Shown one piece after another: positions 1-8,084 of a stretch of DNA of 17,323 bases. Positions within the stretch are counted from its first letter, which is position 1, and each line of letters begins with the position of its first letter. The DNA comes from Prevotella sp. CAG:485 (GTDB taxonomy: Bacteria; Bacteroidota; Bacteroidia; Bacteroidales; Muribaculaceae). The notes under the pieces are model-generated. The model was not told the origin of the DNA and ran no database searches. It worked only from the letters and a program-made list of their open reading frames with translations. The position numbers and the translations under genes were made by a program. The stretch is from the NCBI GenBank assembly GCA_000437495.1, contig FR897799.1, positions 1-17,323 on the forward strand, read 5' to 3'.

Positions 1-98
1 GTGTACCAGAATTTTGATACACTGCCATTCAGGACTCTGCGTTCTACCAGAACGACCCCATTACGGAGTATTATCCGAGCTACAACAACGGTCTGTAC

Positions 99-3000
99 AT
101 GACGCTCCGTATTCCCTCGTCGGTGAAAACTCTCGGCAAGAGTTGCTTCGAGGGAATGAGAACGCTTTGCACAATCTTCATCCCCGGCTCTATAAAGAAT
201 ATTCCGGAGAGAGCCTTTGTCCGCTGGTTTGGCGACGGCCAGATGCAAGTGTATTTAGGTGAAGGCATAGAGACCATAGGAATAGAAGCCTTCCGCTCCA
301 ACGGCGGCAAAAAATGGACGCCATACGGAACTCTGGAATTAGGTCTGCAATTCATTACAATACCTTCCACAGTGCATACACTCTATAGGTATTGTCTCGC
401 TGATTTCCAGTGTTTGCGTACTTTATCGATTGCTGCGATCAGGCCTCCCGCTATTACTTTGGACGGGGGCATAATGCCGTTAGAGCAAATGAAAAATGTC
501 TGGTTGCAAGTGCCTAAAGCAGGCTACAACAACTACGCAGGGTCCTTGTGGGAAAGAAGATTCGAAAGGTTAGTCGTCTACATGGATGGTTCTGATCAGT
601 TTGTGAAGCTTTCGCAGAATCTCAAAGAGGGTGGCTCCGTGAAAGGAGAGGGTTCCTTCCTTTGCGGCAGCATGGTTACCATCGAGGCTACCCCGGCCAA
701 GGGATATCGTTTTGCAGGCTGGATGCACGAGGGCAGGTTAGCTACCACGCAACCCGTACACACTTTCTACGCCAACATCAATTCCCCCGAATACAAAGAT
801 CAGATTACCTATATGGCAGTGTTCGAGCCTGAGGGCGGACGCACTACCACAAAGCCTGATCCCATTTACCGCCGCGCCGATTTCAATGTGGGAGAAGAAG
901 CACACTTTTTCGGCTACCACGATATGTCGCTTTATCGCGGCGCGAAACTTGACCTCGACTGGGTAGTGGATGGTCAGCTCCAGTATGATCAAAATCATGA
1001 TCGGACCTGCTATCCTATAAAGGGAAAATACGTTCATGCACATCCCGACAAATATCCGGATGAGGTTCTCACTAATCTTGGATACTGCTACAACCCTGCT
1101 GATCGCTATTCCGCAGGTGTAATGGGTATCCACTTCCCCCAATTCCCGATGTCGGAGGAATATGACTCTGAGGGAAATCTGCTGCCCGGCGCTACGCTGC
1201 AGCTCGTTTTGCCTATTCGCAATGTCAAGACAGGCGAGCGCGATTCGGTAATGTTTACCACCGACCTCTTCCTGCATGGCACCACCGACCCCATTCTCCT
1301 CAGCGGCATGGACCTGATGGTTGAGCAAGCTCCTGCCGGCGGCAATAATAACGGCGACACCAAGCCCGAAAGCACCGGGTCGACTACAGTTCAGCCCGCA
1401 GTCAATACCAACACTAGGAAGCAGCAGAGCGATGTGCGCGGGAGTAAGAGAAATGAAAACGGCCCCACCACTTACGCAGCTGTTATTACCGACAATTACT
1501 ATGAGCTTATGCCTCAGGTCGCCGGTCTCGACCGCGTAAATGGCTTTGACTATGAGCTTGTAGTAAACCGCTCACGCTACGACAAAAAGCTGAAGCGCAA
1601 TGTAACGGAAACCGTCGACAGAATCGGCCTGCATTACGGACCCAACGAGCTGTCGCTCAACGACACCATTTTCAGTCCCGAAGATTACAACTGGGCAAGA
1701 ACAGGCCTCAACAGCCGTTTTATAGAATCCGGTCTGCATCTGAGAAGCGAAAATATTGACCGCAACTACGACTATTTCTTCACCGTTCGCGCCAGCAACT
1801 ACAATGCCAACGGCACTCCCCGCAAATGGGTGCAGGATATGTATGGCAAGCAGGAAAATTCCATCAATCTCAGCAAGCTCGAAGTATTGGTTGGCGACAC
1901 CGTAAGGATGACAGAGGAAGTTACCAATGTCTCCAACGAGAGAGATGTACAGGAATTGATACGCTTAATGTTCGACTACAGGTATCCTGATTTAACCAAT
2001 TGGTATCTGCGTGCCGGGAAAGTTAACTCCCGGATGAATCTCAGGGTCAATGGCTACCCCTCTTCATGGGGCAAATGCCAGATTCTCATGGACAAAGCAG
2101 GCAATCCCGATGCTGATGATAAAGTAGTGTTTTGCGGCGACGTCAAAAAATCCAAGAATTATAACCTGACCTTCCCCTCCGACGGCAAATCTCACCGCTG
2201 TTATCTCTACTGGCCCAATATCGACCTGACCCGTACCGTCGTATTCACCGACCATACGCCGCAGGCCTTCAGCAAATACCGCTTCAATTTCCACTTCATC
2301 GGAGCAGGAAAGGAGAATGTGAAGGATTTGTATATGATTTATGAAACCGACGACGGTGCCATCAACACCAAAGTCATTCCTAAAAATGAGTACAGTCTTT
2401 GCGAACCCGGCATATACCCTAAAAGAATAGGTTTATATCATCTTGAGGAGTCACGCCGAATCACCCGTGTCATCAGTATCGCCGACACAGTACCCCTTTC
2501 TGAAGGCCATACAATTCCCGTTCCCGCATCGCTTGACAAGGTGAAATCCTGGCGCGATTGGGTAGCAACCGGACGAGCCGACTGCCATAGCGTTACCAAC
2601 GACATTACCTTATACGGCATGAAAAGAGTCAACGTTCGCCTCGTAGATGCCGAAACCGGCAAACAGATTACGGATAATATTGCAATAGATGTTTGGTACC
2701 CCGAAAAGACAAGAAACGCCAGCGTTAAAGACGGTATCTTAGGATATGATTTATTCGGCAAAGGTGATGTCGAGTATATTTTAGCCAAAGGCTACGTTCC
2801 TATTGACCTCTTAGACGGCATCAAAGTAGAGGGCAATAAATTCAGTGCCAACGGAGCAACAGGAACAATCGACAAGAATGGCATCGGCTATATCACTCTA
2901 CCAATGCGCAGAAAAACTTTCGATGGCCGCAATTTCTTCATCAATAATGTGTTCTACCGCACGATAGGCACGGATTCTGTTCCCAAGACCAGTTACAATA

Positions 3001-3251
3001 GTGAGGATGCACTTCCATGGGAATGTGTCCGCTATATGGGCGGCGACACCCACCTAGCATACGAAGGCGAGTTCCAGCCCAAGTGTAATGGAAAGACAAT
3101 GAGTACTCTTGCCATTACATTAGTTACTTATTTACCCATACCCAGAGTCATTAACTTATGGAAAAGTGTATGTAAGACCCCTCTGGTTTTAGAGTATCAG
3201 GATTCAACCCGCCAAACCCCGTTACTGCAGAATCGAACCCTCAGGCTATAG
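99..3251 (+). CDS. N-terminal piece of a giant BspA-like LRR surface protein (5' truncated, frame-broken at both ends)
   Basis: Cell-surface protein, probably an adhesin or binding protein; the function is inferred from domain type only. Numbering from the Met at 99, residues 1-120 hold BspA-type (LRR_5) leucine-rich repeats with patterns such as LRIPSSVKTLGKSCF and ITIPSTVHTL. Residues 136-155 form the LQVPKAGY...W..RF cap usual after such repeats. Residues 167-244 (SVKGEG, GYRFAGW, YMAVFEP) resemble divergent InlB B-repeats. A Gly/Asn/Thr-rich linker lies near 411-455, and residues 840-945 look like a small beta-sandwich (VRLVDAETGKQI). The rest is unassigned. The ATG at 99 is only the first start in this frame: LRR coding clearly extends back to 18, and an in-frame stop at 15-17 is probably a frame error, so the true start lies before the window. 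The last ~50 codons (after about 3090) are not convincing protein; coding continues in other frames into the next piece. Confidence 0.8.
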   Translation: MTLRIPSSVKTLGKSCFEGMRTLCTIFIPGSIKNIPERAFVRWFGDGQMQVYLGEGIETIGIEAFRSNGGKKWTPYGTLELGLQFITIPSTVHTLYRYCLADFQCLRTLSIAAIRPPAITLDGGIMPLEQMKNVWLQVPKAGYNNYAGSLWERRFERLVVYMDGSDQFVKLSQNLKEGGSVKGEGSFLCGSMVTIEATPAKGYRFAGWMHEGRLATTQPVHTFYANINSPEYKDQITYMAVFEPEGGRTTTKPDPIYRRADFNVGEEAHFFGYHDMSLYRGAKLDLDWVVDGQLQYDQNHDRTCYPIKGKYVHAHPDKYPDEVLTNLGYCYNPADRYSAGVMGIHFPQFPMSEEYDSEGNLLPGATLQLVLPIRNVKTGERDSVMFTTDLFLHGTTDPILLSGMDLMVEQAPAGGNNNGDTKPESTGSTTVQPAVNTNTRKQQSDVRGSKRNENGPTTYAAVITDNYYELMPQVAGLDRVNGFDYELVVNRSRYDKKLKRNVTETVDRIGLHYGPNELSLNDTIFSPEDYNWARTGLNSRFIESGLHLRSENIDRNYDYFFTVRASNYNANGTPRKWVQDMYGKQENSINLSKLEVLVGDTVRMTEEVTNVSNERDVQELIRLMFDYRYPDLTNWYLRAGKVNSRMNLRVNGYPSSWGKCQILMDKAGNPDADDKVVFCGDVKKSKNYNLTFPSDGKSHRCYLYWPNIDLTRTVVFTDHTPQAFSKYRFNFHFIGAGKENVKDLYMIYETDDGAINTKVIPKNEYSLCEPGIYPKRIGLYHLEESRRITRVISIADTVPLSEGHTIPVPASLDKVKSWRDWVATGRADCHSVTNDITLYGMKRVNVRLVDAETGKQITDNIAIDVWYPEKTRNASVKDGILGYDLFGKGDVEYILAKGYVPIDLLDGIKVEGNKFSANGATGTIDKNGIGYITLPMRRKTFDGRNFFINNVFYRTIGTDSVPKTSYNSEDALPWECVRYMGGDTHLAYEGEFQPKCNGKTMSTLAITLVTYLPIPRVINLWKSVCKTPLVLEYQDSTRQTPLLQNRTLRL
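3086..3245 (+). other. Cluster of frame breaks joining the two halves of the surface protein
   Basis: No single frame reads plausibly through this stretch, but a relay does: frame 3 to about 3092, frame 2 (DNEYSCHYISYLF...) to about 3152, frame 1 (LTYGKVYVRPLWF) to 3189, frame 2 (RVSGFNPPNPVTAESN) to about 3238, then frame 1 (SGYSIGDVENLYGYN) onward. An extra A in the AAA at 3092-3094, an extra T in the TT at 3151-3152, one T fewer in the TTTT at 3187-3190 and an extra C in the CCC at 3238-3240 make it one stop-free frame. All four changes fall in short homopolymer runs. That pattern favours sequencing or assembly error, though a decaying gene is possible. Seen directly: the frames and runs. 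Inferred: the cause. Confidence 0.75.
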
Positions 3252-3321
3252 TATTGGTGATGTTGAAAATCTCTATGGTTACAATATCGATTTTACACCC
3301 CATCGAGACAAGGATTATTGT

Positions 3322-6300
3322 TTGTATATGACTTACACTTTCTGTCCGGGCAATAACTTCATCGCACCCGAACAGGAGGCGGAGGTCTATGCCCTTTTCA
3401 GAGGGCAGAGAGTAAAACTTGGCATATTCAAGAATCTCACCGACGACACTATGTATTTGTCGAGTGAGGCTGCAACGGAGGCACCTTTGGGCGAAGAGCG
3501 CGTCAGCTATGCTTCGTCGTTAGAGGATTTGGGAAATCTCAACGGTCCCTTTGGCGAGTTTGACATAGATATTCCTACTACTCAGTCGCAATCCGGTATC
3601 GGTAACTTCAGCTTCGACCTGCCCACTTCCGGCGTTCTGCTTCCCTTCGATATGAATGTTCAGAACATCAACGGCGACAGGGTAATCCGCGGCGTAATGT
3701 CGTACAACTTCCTCCCCGGCGGCCCGATGATGGATATGATTGACAAGACAGACAAACTTGCCGACCTCGACAAGCTCTTCTTCGACATTCAGCGTGCAGT
3801 TACGAAAGATGAGAAAGAGTATGCCCGCGAGGATCGCGAATTGGGCTTCTCGACTGCCTTTGCAGGTGTGCGCGGCTGGCTCGAAGGCCGTTTCGTGAAG
3901 ACGAAATCCGGACACTATGTTCCCGGCGCCGCCGGAATGGGTATCAAGACCGAGGTTTCGGGATTCGCAAACACCGGTCTCTACACTCCGTTCTTCCGCA
4001 GCGGTATCACAATCGGCGGAGAATTAAGCACATACGCCTCTATCGAATATCCCGACACCACAGGTCTCGGTCTGGTCGGCAACCCGATAATGAGGTACTA
4101 CAACGACTATGTTCAGCACACCACGGTGAATATGAACACGTCGGTATATGTGCAGGGAGGACTCGACCTCTACCTGGCCCGCGCCGTTGTCGGCACGAAA
4201 GGCTCGCTTGGCGCCAGCTTCGATTCTGAAGTGCGCTACCGTCCCTGGCTGAGATACTACACCGGCCAGAATGTTACCAACAGCCTTACTTACGCCGGTT
4301 CCAAGATGTGGGTAGGCGGTAAGGTTGAGGCTTACGCCGAATTCAAGTTCCTCTGGTGGAAATACCGCAAGAGCTACACCCTCGCCCAGTTCAACAAGAC
4401 CTGGTATGACCCCGACGGCCCGTCGAATCCGCTCTGGACTGCCGACCAGTCGCCGAAACCTGCCACCAAGGTGCTCCGCAGCTCGGTTTACAAACCTCTG
4501 AAGCTCTCGGCAGCTCCCGAAAATACCAACATTATCCTTAAGGACATCGACACTTATGCCGAGCCGCGCTATCTGTTCGGAGGCAAGGATCTTGCTTACT
4601 ACAAGATTAATCCTAACGACATGAGCGACGCGCATATCAAGTTCCGCAGCGGCACATCGTTCAACGGCGGCAAGGGCGAACCCATCGTTTCTGCCGACGT
4701 CAACAGTACCGCCAACCGAGGCATCATGGCTTACGAGGTATCTACCGCCGCATCCGACCAGATGGAGAACGACAGCATCGCTCCCCGCTATGTGGGCATC
4801 AAGGCATCGCTCTACAACGGTTCGTCTTGGACAGCTCCCGTAGTGCTCAGCGAGGCCAATACCACCAACTTCACCCCGCGCACAGCCATCGACAGCATCG
4901 GCAATGCCGCTGTGGTATGGAAAGGTGGTTCGTTCGTGGAATCGGACTGGGGTAGCGAGCTCCCCGGCAACATCGACGGCACTCTGTTCATGCGCCGCTA
5001 CAACGGCAAGGCATGGGGCAACGCTATGCCGCTGATAAAGACCGACGCCTCACGCTCCGTTTCTGACTATGCTGTGGCTATGCTCGAAGGCAAGCCTTAC
5101 ATCTTGGCCGCTGTAGGCACTGAAACCGAAAAAGGTGCTTCGCATGCGCTTGCTGCCATTACCTACGGTGCCGACGACAGCCCGATGGTTATCACTTCTA
5201 CCTTAGGTGCCACCAACCCGCAGCTTGTCAGCTTCCGTGGCAAGCTCTACGGCGCAGGCCTCGTGCCGAAGAAAGGCGACGACTGGCGTGGCGACGGCGA
5301 CTGCCGCGCGGACATCCACCTCTATGAGGTTGCCACTACGGGTATCATCCGCGACCTCGGCTCGCTCGGTCTTGAATCACGCAATATCATGGACTTCCGT
5401 CTTGTCAAATCCGACGAGGCCTTAGCCGTGGTATGGCGCGAGTCGATGCCTATCCTCAACGACGCCAACAACACTTACGAGTATGTGCCCGCCGTTTACA
5501 GTGCTCTTGTACGCTCGGCCGAAGGCGAGGAGGATAACCGCATCTACTTCACTTCCTGCCCGCAGCTGTTGGCTAAGAGTGAAAACGGTCTTGAAATCTC
5601 GTACTACGATGCTTATCTGCCCGACGCCAGCAGCGTAACCGGTGCCGTAACGCTCTACGACGCTACTACCGGCGGCGCCAACGTGGTTGAATCGACCAAT
5701 TACTTCGACAACGACTTCATTCTCCGCCACGCCGGTATCGACACCAAGGTGGAAGATGGCCGCGACTACGGCTACTATGTGGTTGTGTTCAACGAAGGTA
5801 AGGACGTTATCGACTTCGTGGACCTGCAGTTCGGCAAGGAAAGCACCACACGCACTATCAGGACTCAGATTTATCCCGGACAAAGCGAGGTGCTGACTGA
5901 CGTGGCCTTCTATTCCAACGATATAGAGAAGGGCATCGAGCCGATAGTTACTCCCCACTTCAGCGAATCGCCGCTGAAAGTGCGTAGCTACGCTCAGGCC
6001 AAAGCTGCCACCATGCGCAGGACGAGCGTAAACCGCCGTCGTACCATGCGTCGCAACAGCACAGCATCCAATCCTGTGGTTCGTCTTCAGGTAGTTGATA
6101 TGGATATTCGTCCGCTGAGCGTTCTTGTAGGTGGCTCCGACCGCTTCCTGGAGTCTTCGCCCGACTCGTTAGTGAAGATCGACACCTTAGCGAAACCGCA
6201 GTACCGCGATTCGCTGCCCGACAACTACACTATGGTGCTGTTGAATGTAATCGACAACTCGCCTGTGGCTCAGAAGGCTGATTACAAGACTACCGTGTCT

Positions 6301-6795
6301 CTCTATTACGACATGGCCGGACACAAGCCTTACGAGTATGTATATCCGAAAGAGCTGTCGGCAGCTGACTTCAAGAACACCGGCAGCGCCGTTGCACGCT
6401 TGGTAGTTGGCAAGGTTACGGAGTCCGTAACCCTCTACGCCGTGGCCCATACCACGGATGCCGAAGGTAACATTATCAAGGACCAGGACCAGACCAACAA
6501 CGCACAGACCGTTTATCTGACCAAGAACGAAATTCCCGACATTCCCACCGGAATCGATGAAATCGAAATCGACACCCCCGAAACCAAAGCAACTCTCGAG
6601 GTTGAGAAGGTGGCCGACGGTGCCATGGTCAAGGGTCTGACGCCGGGCAAGACGCTCTTTGTCTACAACACCCGCGGTGAGCTGATTCACCTCTATCGCT
6701 TGAAGGGTGACGAGACCGAACACTTTGTGCGACTCGACGCACATGGTATATATGTCTTCGCGGAAGGCAAACGTTCGGCCAAGATGCTCTATTAA
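3322..6795 (+). CDS. C-terminal piece of the giant surface protein, ending in a T9SS-type sorting domain
   Basis: Continues the preceding piece. The first available start here is a TTG at 3322, but sensible coding in the same frame reaches back to 3193 (for example SGYSIGDVENLYGYN from 3241), so 3322 is not a biological start. Numbered from 3322, residues 85-365 are an unassigned beta-rich region with many aromatic and Gly residues. Residues about 440-770 have repeated Asn-Gly-containing strand patterns (SLYNGSSWTAPVVLSE, RRYNGKAWGNAMPL), suggesting a beta-propeller. Residues 780-890 and 915-1075 look like CARDB-type adhesion modules (VVVFNEGKDVIDFVDLQF; DQTNNAQTVYL). An Arg-rich linker lies at 896-915. 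Residues 1090-1157 fit a T9SS type-A-like C-terminal domain: GLTPGKTLFVYNTRGELI, then AHGIYVFAEGKRSAKMLY. T9SS would export the protein across the outer membrane and attach it to the surface. The propeller and CARDB calls are tentative; the sorting-domain call is fairly firm. Confidence 0.8.
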   Translation: MYMTYTFCPGNNFIAPEQEAEVYALFRGQRVKLGIFKNLTDDTMYLSSEAATEAPLGEERVSYASSLEDLGNLNGPFGEFDIDIPTTQSQSGIGNFSFDLPTSGVLLPFDMNVQNINGDRVIRGVMSYNFLPGGPMMDMIDKTDKLADLDKLFFDIQRAVTKDEKEYAREDRELGFSTAFAGVRGWLEGRFVKTKSGHYVPGAAGMGIKTEVSGFANTGLYTPFFRSGITIGGELSTYASIEYPDTTGLGLVGNPIMRYYNDYVQHTTVNMNTSVYVQGGLDLYLARAVVGTKGSLGASFDSEVRYRPWLRYYTGQNVTNSLTYAGSKMWVGGKVEAYAEFKFLWWKYRKSYTLAQFNKTWYDPDGPSNPLWTADQSPKPATKVLRSSVYKPLKLSAAPENTNIILKDIDTYAEPRYLFGGKDLAYYKINPNDMSDAHIKFRSGTSFNGGKGEPIVSADVNSTANRGIMAYEVSTAASDQMENDSIAPRYVGIKASLYNGSSWTAPVVLSEANTTNFTPRTAIDSIGNAAVVWKGGSFVESDWGSELPGNIDGTLFMRRYNGKAWGNAMPLIKTDASRSVSDYAVAMLEGKPYILAAVGTETEKGASHALAAITYGADDSPMVITSTLGATNPQLVSFRGKLYGAGLVPKKGDDWRGDGDCRADIHLYEVATTGIIRDLGSLGLESRNIMDFRLVKSDEALAVVWRESMPILNDANNTYEYVPAVYSALVRSAEGEEDNRIYFTSCPQLLAKSENGLEISYYDAYLPDASSVTGAVTLYDATTGGANVVESTNYFDNDFILRHAGIDTKVEDGRDYGYYVVVFNEGKDVIDFVDLQFGKESTTRTIRTQIYPGQSEVLTDVAFYSNDIEKGIEPIVTPHFSESPLKVRSYAQAKAATMRRTSVNRRRTMRRNSTASNPVVRLQVVDMDIRPLSVLVGGSDRFLESSPDSLVKIDTLAKPQYRDSLPDNYTMVLLNVIDNSPVAQKADYKTTVSLYYDMAGHKPYEYVYPKELSAADFKNTGSAVARLVVGKVTESVTLYAVAHTTDAEGNIIKDQDQTNNAQTVYLTKNEIPDIPTGIDEIEIDTPETKATLEVEKVADGAMVKGLTPGKTLFVYNTRGELIHLYRLKGDETEHFVRLDAHGIYVFAEGKRSAKMLY

Positions 6796-6820
6796 ACTAT
6801 CCACACTTACTACTTTAACC

Positions 6821-6863
6821 GCAGGCCGGAAGCTTCTCTCCCTTCCGGCCTGCATACTTTTTT
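6821..6863 (+). terminator. Rho-independent terminator after the surface protein gene
   Basis: A perfect 12-bp stem, GCAGGCCGGAAG (6821-6832) with CTTCCGGCCTGC (6842-6853), encloses a 9-base loop and is followed by TTTTTT at 6858-6863. It begins 26 bases after the TAA stop. It separates the surface protein transcript from the regulator gene downstream. Confidence 0.93.
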
Positions 6864-6894
6864 AGGGGTCAAGGAGTCTGAAATTTCGGCCCGT

Positions 6895-6926
6895 TTTGCC
6901 TGTTATGGAATTTTTCATTAATTTTG
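6895..6926 (+). promoter_or_regulatory. Bacteroidetes-type promoter of the AraC regulator gene
   Basis: TTTG at 6895-6898 and TAATTTTG at 6919-6926 are 20 bases apart, matching the Bacteroidetes primary sigma pattern of TTTG at -33 and TAnnTTTG at -7. Transcription would start near 6932, about 10 bases before the ATG at 6943. The placement supports 6943 as the true start of the regulator rather than a later codon. Confidence 0.75.
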
Positions 6927-6942
6927 TGATGAAAAATTTGAC

Positions 6943-6981
6943 ATGATTAGCGGAGTATTCGACATATTTGCGCATCAGTAG
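6943..6981 (+). other. Probable true start of the AraC regulator, in a broken frame (or a 12-codon leader peptide)
   Basis: The ATG at 6943 follows the promoter closely and encodes MISGVFDIFAHQ before a TAG at 6979-6981. The regulator frame overlaps this stretch and reads SVAFALVLVLTFIK from 6975, which has no ATG before 7017. One added base near 6975-6977 (for example cat-tca) would fuse the two into a standard start: a short amphipathic segment running into the first membrane helix. A translated leader peptide is the alternative, but loss of the first helix makes a frame break more likely. Confidence 0.6.
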
Positions 6982-6989
6982 CTTTTGCT

Positions 6990-8081
6990 TTGGTCCTTGT
7001 ATTGACTTTCATCAAGATGCCCGACGGCGAACAATGGGCGGCTCTTCGCCGCATGAACAAGTTGCTCATAGTCTGTTACGGCACTATGAGCATTTCCAAT
7101 TTCATCACTGCAATGTGCGGCATCAGCGGAGCTGCCGACCCTGCCATGTGCGTGTCGATGCTTGCCGTCTCCATGTACCAGGCAATGCTCTTTACGGCCA
7201 CCTGTGTGGCGTTTGTGGCGCCGCAGAAAATCAGCGTGGGATGGCTCACCAAGAACGGTATCGGAATAACCATTGTGGTGGCTGTTATGGTCACCTGCCT
7301 CTTTTATGGCGGCAAGTTCTTTGAAGCATGTCTATGGGCCGGGATAGTCGTTTATGTCATCTCGCTGGTGTATTACTGTCTGCTCTTTAAACGGAGCTAC
7401 GAGCAGAGCCTGAAGCTCTTGGAGATAAGTTACGACGAGGATATGCGCGGCGATCTGCGCTTCGTAAAGAATTGTTTCCTCGGCGCCCTCTCGGTGGGAA
7501 TAAGCGCGTTGGTGTTTGTGGTATTCCGCCTTGGCAACCTCTGTTACAGCATCTTTACCTGCCTCTATACCTTATATTACATCTATCTGGCCATCTGCGT
7601 CATCAACTACCGCATAAGAGCCGGATACATTCTGAAGGTCGTAACCACCGACAAGGCGCCGGAAGAGCCCGCCGAGGAGGTTGTGGAGAATATACCTGAG
7701 GATTCTGCGCAGGTTGCCGAGAATGAGCTCGCCGAGGCGCTTGAGCGCTGGGTAGACAAAAAATATTACACTCGCAACGACCTTACGGTGGAGGAGATTG
7801 CCGCTGAGTTAGGTACTACGCAAGTGATGCTCAGGTGGTATTTCACCAACCGTGTGGGCACAACGTTCCGCACATGGCGTCAGAGCCTGCGTCTTACCGA
7901 GGCCAAACGATTGTTGCGCTATGAGGATGTGCCGACTTCTACCGTACATATCCTTGCAGGCGTGGCCGACAAGAGCAACTTCCATAAACTCTTCCGCCGG
8001 GAGGTGGGAATGACGCCGCAGGAATACCGCGATAAATACAATACATTACCCGGACATCAGGAAGAGTCTCAGGACCTCTGA
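6990..8081 (+). CDS. AraC-family transcriptional regulator with membrane-embedded N-terminal half
   Basis: A DNA-binding regulator that is probably anchored in the inner membrane; signal and targets are unknown. Numbered from the TTG at 6990, residues 1-8 are the end of a first hydrophobic helix. Further membrane segments lie near 24-46, 52-76, 91-107, 111-133, 163-182 and 185-206, giving about seven in all. An acidic linker (222-246, EEPAEEVVENIPEDSA) leads to the AraC domain at about 247-350. Helix-turn-helix 1 is LTVEEIAAELGTTQVMLRWYF; helix-turn-helix 2 contains the family signature VADKSNFHKLFRREVGMTPQEYR, written here only as landmarks at 265-285 and 325-346. The TTG start is doubtful: coding in this frame is open from 6951, and the best start is the ATG at 6943 in another frame. 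The gene is monocistronic, with its own promoter and a terminator before it. It may control the adjacent surface protein gene, but only proximity suggests so. Confidence 0.88.
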   Translation: MVLVLTFIKMPDGEQWAALRRMNKLLIVCYGTMSISNFITAMCGISGAADPAMCVSMLAVSMYQAMLFTATCVAFVAPQKISVGWLTKNGIGITIVVAVMVTCLFYGGKFFEACLWAGIVVYVISLVYYCLLFKRSYEQSLKLLEISYDEDMRGDLRFVKNCFLGALSVGISALVFVVFRLGNLCYSIFTCLYTLYYIYLAICVINYRIRAGYILKVVTTDKAPEEPAEEVVENIPEDSAQVAENELAEALERWVDKKYYTRNDLTVEEIAAELGTTQVMLRWYFTNRVGTTFRTWRQSLRLTEAKRLLRYEDVPTSTVHILAGVADKSNFHKLFRREVGMTPQEYRDKYNTLPGHQEESQDL

Positions 8082-8084
8082 GGG

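Noticed and set aside
738..1328. 196-codon open frame on the minus strand
   Set aside because: It lies antisense inside the LRR surface protein, whose plus-strand translation has clear domain patterns; the minus translation resembles no family.
3086..3245. Programmed ribosomal frameshifting as the explanation for the frame changes
   Set aside because: Four shifts in different directions within 160 bases, with no single slippery heptamer plus structure, do not fit known programmed frameshift sites.
4024..4635. 203-codon open frame on the minus strand, with similar ones at 5422-5958 and 6187-6855
   Set aside because: All are antisense shadows of the well-supported surface protein frame and owe their length to its base composition.
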